From an uncultured bacterium (GTDB lineage Bacteria > Actinomycetota > Coriobacteriia > Coriobacteriales > Atopobiaceae): a stretch of 50,922 nucleotides of DNA. Position 1 is the stretch's first letter. Every line of letters begins with the position of its first letter. The position numbers and the translations under genes are program-made. The notes under the pieces are model-generated. The model searched no databases. It worked only from the letters and a program-made list of their open reading frames with translations, and was not told the origin of the DNA. Positions 47,775-50,922 of this stretch are shown here, one piece after another. Where the stretch lies: positions 1-50,922 of the forward strand of contig CAJMPT010000012.1 of the NCBI GenBank assembly GCA_905215465.1. Direction: 5' to 3'.

Positions 47775-47828
47775 GGCGCCCCGGCACGGGACGAGAGCCC
47801 TTCTCGCCGCGGCCGGGACGCCCCTTTT
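47775..47828 (+). terminator. Terminator-like hairpin after the CobW gene
   Basis: GGCGCCCCGGC (47775-47785) pairs with GCCGGGACGCC (47812-47822), one mismatch, with an inner CGAGA/TCTCG stem, followed by CCTTTTG. A GGCGAGAAG motif lies in the inner loop. Confidence 0.6.
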
Positions 47829-47846
47829 GAGCGAGGGGAGAGGCCC

Positions 47847-48581
47847 ATGGCAGAGATCTTACGGCGCGAGGACGCGCGCGTGTGCGCACCGTCGGGGCAC
47901 GACTGCGCCTTCAGCCGCGCGGGCAGCTCCTGCATGGACAACATCCGCCTCTTTGCCGACCTCCCCGCCTCCGCCAAGCGCGAGCTCCTGTCCTGCTCCC
48001 GTCACTCCACGCACCCGGCCGGCAGCATCATCGTCCACGAGGGGGACCTCATCGAGTCCATCGTGGTGGTGCGCTCCGGGCGCATCAAGACCTTCCGCAC
48101 GAGCCTCGACGGCAAGGAGTATGTGCTCGACGTGCTGCATGACGGCCAGGCCCTCTGGCACGGCATGTTCCTGGCCGACCACACCTACCGCTACTCCGTG
48201 GCCTGCCTCACCCGCGTGGAGCTCTGCCGCATCCACCGCGCGGACTTCGAGGCGCTTCTCGCCAACCACCCGGACGTGGCGCTGGGCCTCATCCGCATGG
48301 TCTGCACCGAGCTGGACGACGCCGAGGAGAAGATCATGATGCTGGGCATCCGCGACCCGCGGCGGCGCCTGGCCGAGTACCTGCTTGCCCGCGACGGCAG
48401 CTGCGTGGGACCCGAGATCCACCTCAAGCTCGAGGACATCGCCAACTCCGTGGGCCTGCGGCCCGAGACGGTAAGCCGCAACATCGCGCAGTTTGTGAGG
48501 GAGGGGCTGGTGGAGCGCCCCGGCCGCGGCCGCCTTCTGGTGGTCGACCGCGCCGGCTTGGAGGCCGTGGCCGCCGAGTAG
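47847..48581 (+). CDS. Crp/Fnr-family regulator, FNR-like
   Basis: 244 residues. Cyclic-nucleotide-type beta barrel at about 35-150 and a C-terminal winged helix with LEDIANSVGLRPETVSRNIAQFVREGLVE; the recognition helix E-SR spacing (ETVSR) fits FNR rather than CRP. N-terminal cysteines at residues 13, 20 and 30 (VCAPSGHDC...SSC) plus CLTRVELC in the barrel could hold a [4Fe-4S] cluster. A perfect FNR box follows 37 bases after the stop, in front of pflA, so it probably activates that operon anaerobically. Confidence 0.87.
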   Translation: MAEILRREDARVCAPSGHDCAFSRAGSSCMDNIRLFADLPASAKRELLSCSRHSTHPAGSIIVHEGDLIESIVVVRSGRIKTFRTSLDGKEYVLDVLHDGQALWHGMFLADHTYRYSVACLTRVELCRIHRADFEALLANHPDVALGLIRMVCTELDDAEEKIMMLGIRDPRRRLAEYLLARDGSCVGPEIHLKLEDIANSVGLRPETVSRNIAQFVREGLVERPGRGRLLVVDRAGLEAVAAE

Positions 48582-48618
48582 CCGCCGGCGAAAAATTCAT
48601 CGTGGTTTTCTGAGTTAC

Positions 48619-48660
48619 TTGATTTCAATCAAGGAACGAGGGCGAGTGTCGGTTTAGATT
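48619..48660 (+). promoter_or_regulatory. FNR box and class II promoter upstream of pflA
   Basis: TTGAT-TTCA-ATCAA (48619-48632) is a perfect FNR consensus site. A -10-like TAGATT at 48655-48660 predicts a start near 48667, which puts the site centre (48625.5) at -41.5, the canonical activator position. pflA begins at 48718. Confidence 0.8.
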
Positions 48661-48717
48661 CCTCCTGTGTTTGGTTAACACGAGGTAACGTCAACGCACG
48701 GCGCGGGAGGAACGCGG

Positions 48718-49446
48718 ATGCAGGGGCTGGTTCACTCAACGGAGTCCTTTGGCTCGGCTGACGGGCCCGGGGTCCGCTACATCATCTTCCTCAAGGGCTG
48801 CCCCATGCGCTGCCGCTACTGCCACAACCCCGACACCTGGGCTGGCGAGGGCGGCACCATGATGGACGCCGACGCCCTGCTTGACCAGGCCGAGCGCTAT
48901 CGCGGCTACTGGGGTCCGGAGGGTGGCATCACCGTCTCTGGCGGCGAGGCCCTCCTGCAGATGGACTTCCTTCTTGACCTCTTCACGCGCGCCCACGAGC
49001 GCGGCATCAACACGTGCCTGGACACCTCCCTTGCGCCCTTCACGCGCGAGGAGCCGTTCTTCTCCAAGTTCGAGAGGCTCATGGACGTGTGCGACCTGGT
49101 CATGGCCGACATCAAGCACATCGACCCCGAGCAGCACCTGGCGCTCACCGGGCGCGACAACGCCAACATCCTGGACTGCCTCTCTCACCTGAGCGAGATC
49201 GGCCAGCCGATGTGGATCCGCCACGTCCTTGTCCCCGGCATCACGGACGTGGACGAGTACCTCTACCGCACCCGCGACTTCATCGCCGGGCTCAAGACCG
49301 TCGAGCGCGTGGAGGTCCTTCCCTACCACACGCTGGGCGTCTTCAAGTGGAAGGAGCTCGGGCTCCCCTACACCCTCAAGGACACCGAGCCGCCCTCGCC
49401 CGAGCGCGTGGAGCGGGCCACCAAGATCTTGAGGGGTCAGCTCTAG
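48718..49446 (+). CDS. pflA: Pyruvate formate-lyase-activating enzyme
   Basis: 242 residues. FLKGCPMRCRYCHNPDTW has the radical-SAM CX3CX2C cluster; GGITVSGGEALLQ, DTS and VMADIKHIDPEQH are family motifs. It uses SAM and a [4Fe-4S] cluster to make the glycyl radical on PflB. GGGAGGA precedes the ATG; pflB follows 95 bases later. The FNR-type site upstream fits anaerobic induction. Confidence 0.95.
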   Translation: MQGLVHSTESFGSADGPGVRYIIFLKGCPMRCRYCHNPDTWAGEGGTMMDADALLDQAERYRGYWGPEGGITVSGGEALLQMDFLLDLFTRAHERGINTCLDTSLAPFTREEPFFSKFERLMDVCDLVMADIKHIDPEQHLALTGRDNANILDCLSHLSEIGQPMWIRHVLVPGITDVDEYLYRTRDFIAGLKTVERVEVLPYHTLGVFKWKELGLPYTLKDTEPPSPERVERATKILRGQL

Positions 49447-49493
49447 TACGGCATCACCGCGGCTGCGGCCGCGTGGCACTTTAGGTCATTGGC

Positions 49494-49520
49494 GCACCCG
49501 CCCCCGCTCAGGGCGGGTGC
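49494..49520 (+). promoter_or_regulatory. Intercistronic hairpin between pflA and pflB
   Basis: Perfect arms GCACCCGCCC (49494-49503) and GGGCGGGTGC (49511-49520), loop of seven, end just 5 bases before the AAAGGAGG ribosome site of pflB. It may stabilise the pflB message or partly terminate transcription. Confidence 0.5.
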
Positions 49521-49541
49521 CAGAAAAAAGGAGGCATGGCA

Positions 49542-50922
49542 ATGCAGCTTCGCGAAGAGTGGGCCGGCTTCAAGGGCGGCCACTGGGTGAACGACATCAA
49601 CGTCCGCGACTTCATCCAGCGCAACTACACCGAGTACAACGGCGACGAGTCCTTCCTCGAGGGCCCGAGCGACGCCACCGACACCCTCTGGGGCAAGGTC
49701 CAGGAGCTCCAGGCCGCAGAGCGCGCCAACAACGGCGTTCTGGAGTGCGAGACCGAGATCGTCTCCGGCCTGACCGCCTACGGCCCCGGTTACATCGGCG
49801 AGGACACCAAGGACCTCGAGAAGGTTGTCGGCCTGCAGACCGACAAGCCCCTCAAGCGCGCCTTCATGCCCTACGGCGGCATCAAGATGGCCCAGCAGGC
49901 GGCCGAGAACTACGGCTTCCACGTGAACGACAAGTACACGCAGATCTTCAACGAGTATCACAAGACCCACAACCAGGGTGTCTTTGACGCGTACACCCCC
50001 GAGATGCGCGCCGCCCGCCACTCCCACGTCATCACCGGCCTGCCCGACACCTACGGCCGCGGCCGCATCGTCGGCGACTACCGCCGCGTTGCCCTCTACG
50101 GCATCGACCGCCTGATTGCCGGCAAGCAGGAGGACCTGCTCAACTGCGGTGACCGCACCATGACCGACGCCGTCATCCGCCAGCGCGAGGAGATCACCGA
50201 CCAGATCCGCGCCCTGCAGGGCATGAAGAAGATGGCCGAGATCTACGGCTACGACATCTCCAAGCCGGCCACCACCGCCGCCGAGGCCGTCCAGTGGCTC
50301 TACTTTGGCTACCTGGCCGCCATCAAGACCCAGAACGGCGCCGCCATGTCCGTGGGCCGCGTCTCCACCTTCCTGGACATCTACATTCATCGCGACCTTG
50401 AGGCCGGCAAGATCACCGAGGCCGAGGCCCAGGAGCTCATCGACCACCTGGTGCTCAAGCTCCGCATGGTCAAGTTCGCCCGCATCCCCTCCTACCAGGC
50501 CCTCTTCTCCGGCGACCCCGTGTGGGCCACGCTCGAGGTGGCTGGCCTGGGCCAGGACGGCCGCAGCCTCGTGACCAAGAACGACTACCGCTTCCTGCAC
50601 ACGCTCGAGAACATGGGTCCGGCCCCCGAGCCCAACCTCACCGTCCTGTACAGCAAGCGCCTGCCGGAGGCCTTCCGCAAGTACGCCGCCAAGATCTCCG
50701 TCACCACCTCCTCCATCCAGTACGAGAACGACGACGTCATGCGTCCCGTCTGGGGTGACGACTACAGCATCTGCTGCTGCGTGTCCGCCACCGAGACCGG
50801 CAAGGAGATGCAGTTCTTCGGCGCCCGCGCCAACCTCGCCAAGTGCCTGAACTACGCCATCAACGGCGGCAAGGACGAGAAGTTCATGGACAAGCAGGGC
50901 AACCACATGCAGGTTGGCCCCG
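49542..50922 (+). CDS. pflB: Pyruvate formate-lyase, 5' part (continues beyond window)
   Basis: The frame is open from ATG 49542 to the window end, 460 codons of an expected ~750. It starts MQLREEWAGFKGGHWVNDINVRDFIQ, typical of PflB. The catalytic cysteine pair lies in DYSICCCVSATETG, followed by QFFGARANLAKCLNYAINGG. The C-terminal glycyl-radical loop is outside the window. AAAGGAGG is seven bases before this ATG; an in-frame ATG at 49536 is too close to it. The enzyme splits pyruvate to acetyl-CoA and formate. Confidence 0.95.
   Translation, partial: MQLREEWAGFKGGHWVNDINVRDFIQRNYTEYNGDESFLEGPSDATDTLWGKVQELQAAERANNGVLECETEIVSGLTAYGPGYIGEDTKDLEKVVGLQTDKPLKRAFMPYGGIKMAQQAAENYGFHVNDKYTQIFNEYHKTHNQGVFDAYTPEMRAARHSHVITGLPDTYGRGRIVGDYRRVALYGIDRLIAGKQEDLLNCGDRTMTDAVIRQREEITDQIRALQGMKKMAEIYGYDISKPATTAAEAVQWLYFGYLAAIKTQNGAAMSVGRVSTFLDIYIHRDLEAGKITEAEAQELIDHLVLKLRMVKFARIPSYQALFSGDPVWATLEVAGLGQDGRSLVTKNDYRFLHTLENMGPAPEPNLTVLYSKRLPEAFRKYAAKISVTTSSIQYENDDVMRPVWGDDYSICCCVSATETGKEMQFFGARANLAKCLNYAINGGKDEKFMDKQGNHMQVGP

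Overview
This window is a high-GC chromosomal segment with codon use dominated by G/C third positions. The likely source is a strictly anaerobic gut or oral actinobacterium of class Coriobacteriia, close to Atopobiaceae such as Olsenella. Four things point there: an Asp23/AmaP envelope module in a high-GC genome, a pyruvate formate-lyase operon behind an FNR-type box, a bile-salt-hydrolase-type enzyme, and a divergent peptide-deformylase-like protein. This placement is inferred from gene content, not from a marker gene. I saw no rRNA, tRNA, CRISPR array, transposase or phage gene.

Layout. 0-3.6 kb: a palindromic repeat, a frameshifted membrane-protein gene, a HAD phosphatase, a TIGR04076-type protein with a pyridoxal kinase, and a flavodoxin-like reductase. 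3.6-4.9 kb: an AbiEi/DUF559-like gene between two direct copies of a 70-bp palindrome. 4.8-9.1 kb: a leftward run ogt, asp23, DUF2273, amaP, nhaA, DUF1836 regulator, then divergent degV. 10.1-11.6 kb: a lower-GC two-gene cassette between related palindromes. 11.6-17.9 kb: mtnN, luxS, mscS, pcrA/uvrD and a U32 peptidase on the minus strand. 17.9-24.7 kb: a 2-hydroxyacid dehydrogenase, then an AraC regulator with two siderophore-type ABC half-transporters between two 256-bp nested palindromes, then a tyrosine phosphatase. 24.7-27.4 kb: a DUF4143 ATPase with a four-copy 33-bp operator array, and an acyltransferase broken at a C9 tract. 27.5-31.5 kb: MFS transporter, M20 peptidase and bile salt hydrolase. 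31.7-35.9 kb: def-like gene, nth, a PF06541 membrane protein, an HD protein, an esterase and trmL. 35.9-38.1 kb: a Tet(M)-like translation GTPase between two REP-like palindromes. 38.2-40.9 kb: alcohol and aldehyde dehydrogenases. 41.2-46.5 kb: a two-component system divergent from an ABC exporter. 46.6-50.9 kb: a CobW-family GTPase, an FNR-family regulator, pflA and the 5' part of pflB.

The most unusual feature is the density of nested palindromic intergenic elements. Four gene cassettes are each bounded on both sides by members of the same palindrome family. The families differ between cassettes, and all four carry accessory-type genes (defence-like, secreted/membrane orphan, iron-type ABC uptake, ribosome-protection-like). 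A second genome-scale signal is the 9-mer GGCGAGAAG, which I found 26 times by eye (13 per strand), often as stems of terminator-like hairpins. Two loci look phase-variable: an 11-bp tandem repeat at 288 and a nine-base C tract at 27221. Several regulatory sites are unusually clear: an FNR box centred 41.5 bp from a predicted start upstream of pflA, a 23-bp inverted repeat between a histidine kinase and its ABC exporter, two adjacent inverted repeats between a DUF1836 regulator and degV, and the 33-bp phased array at the DUF4143 ATPase.

All calls were made by reading the sequence; no alignment, folding or database search was run.
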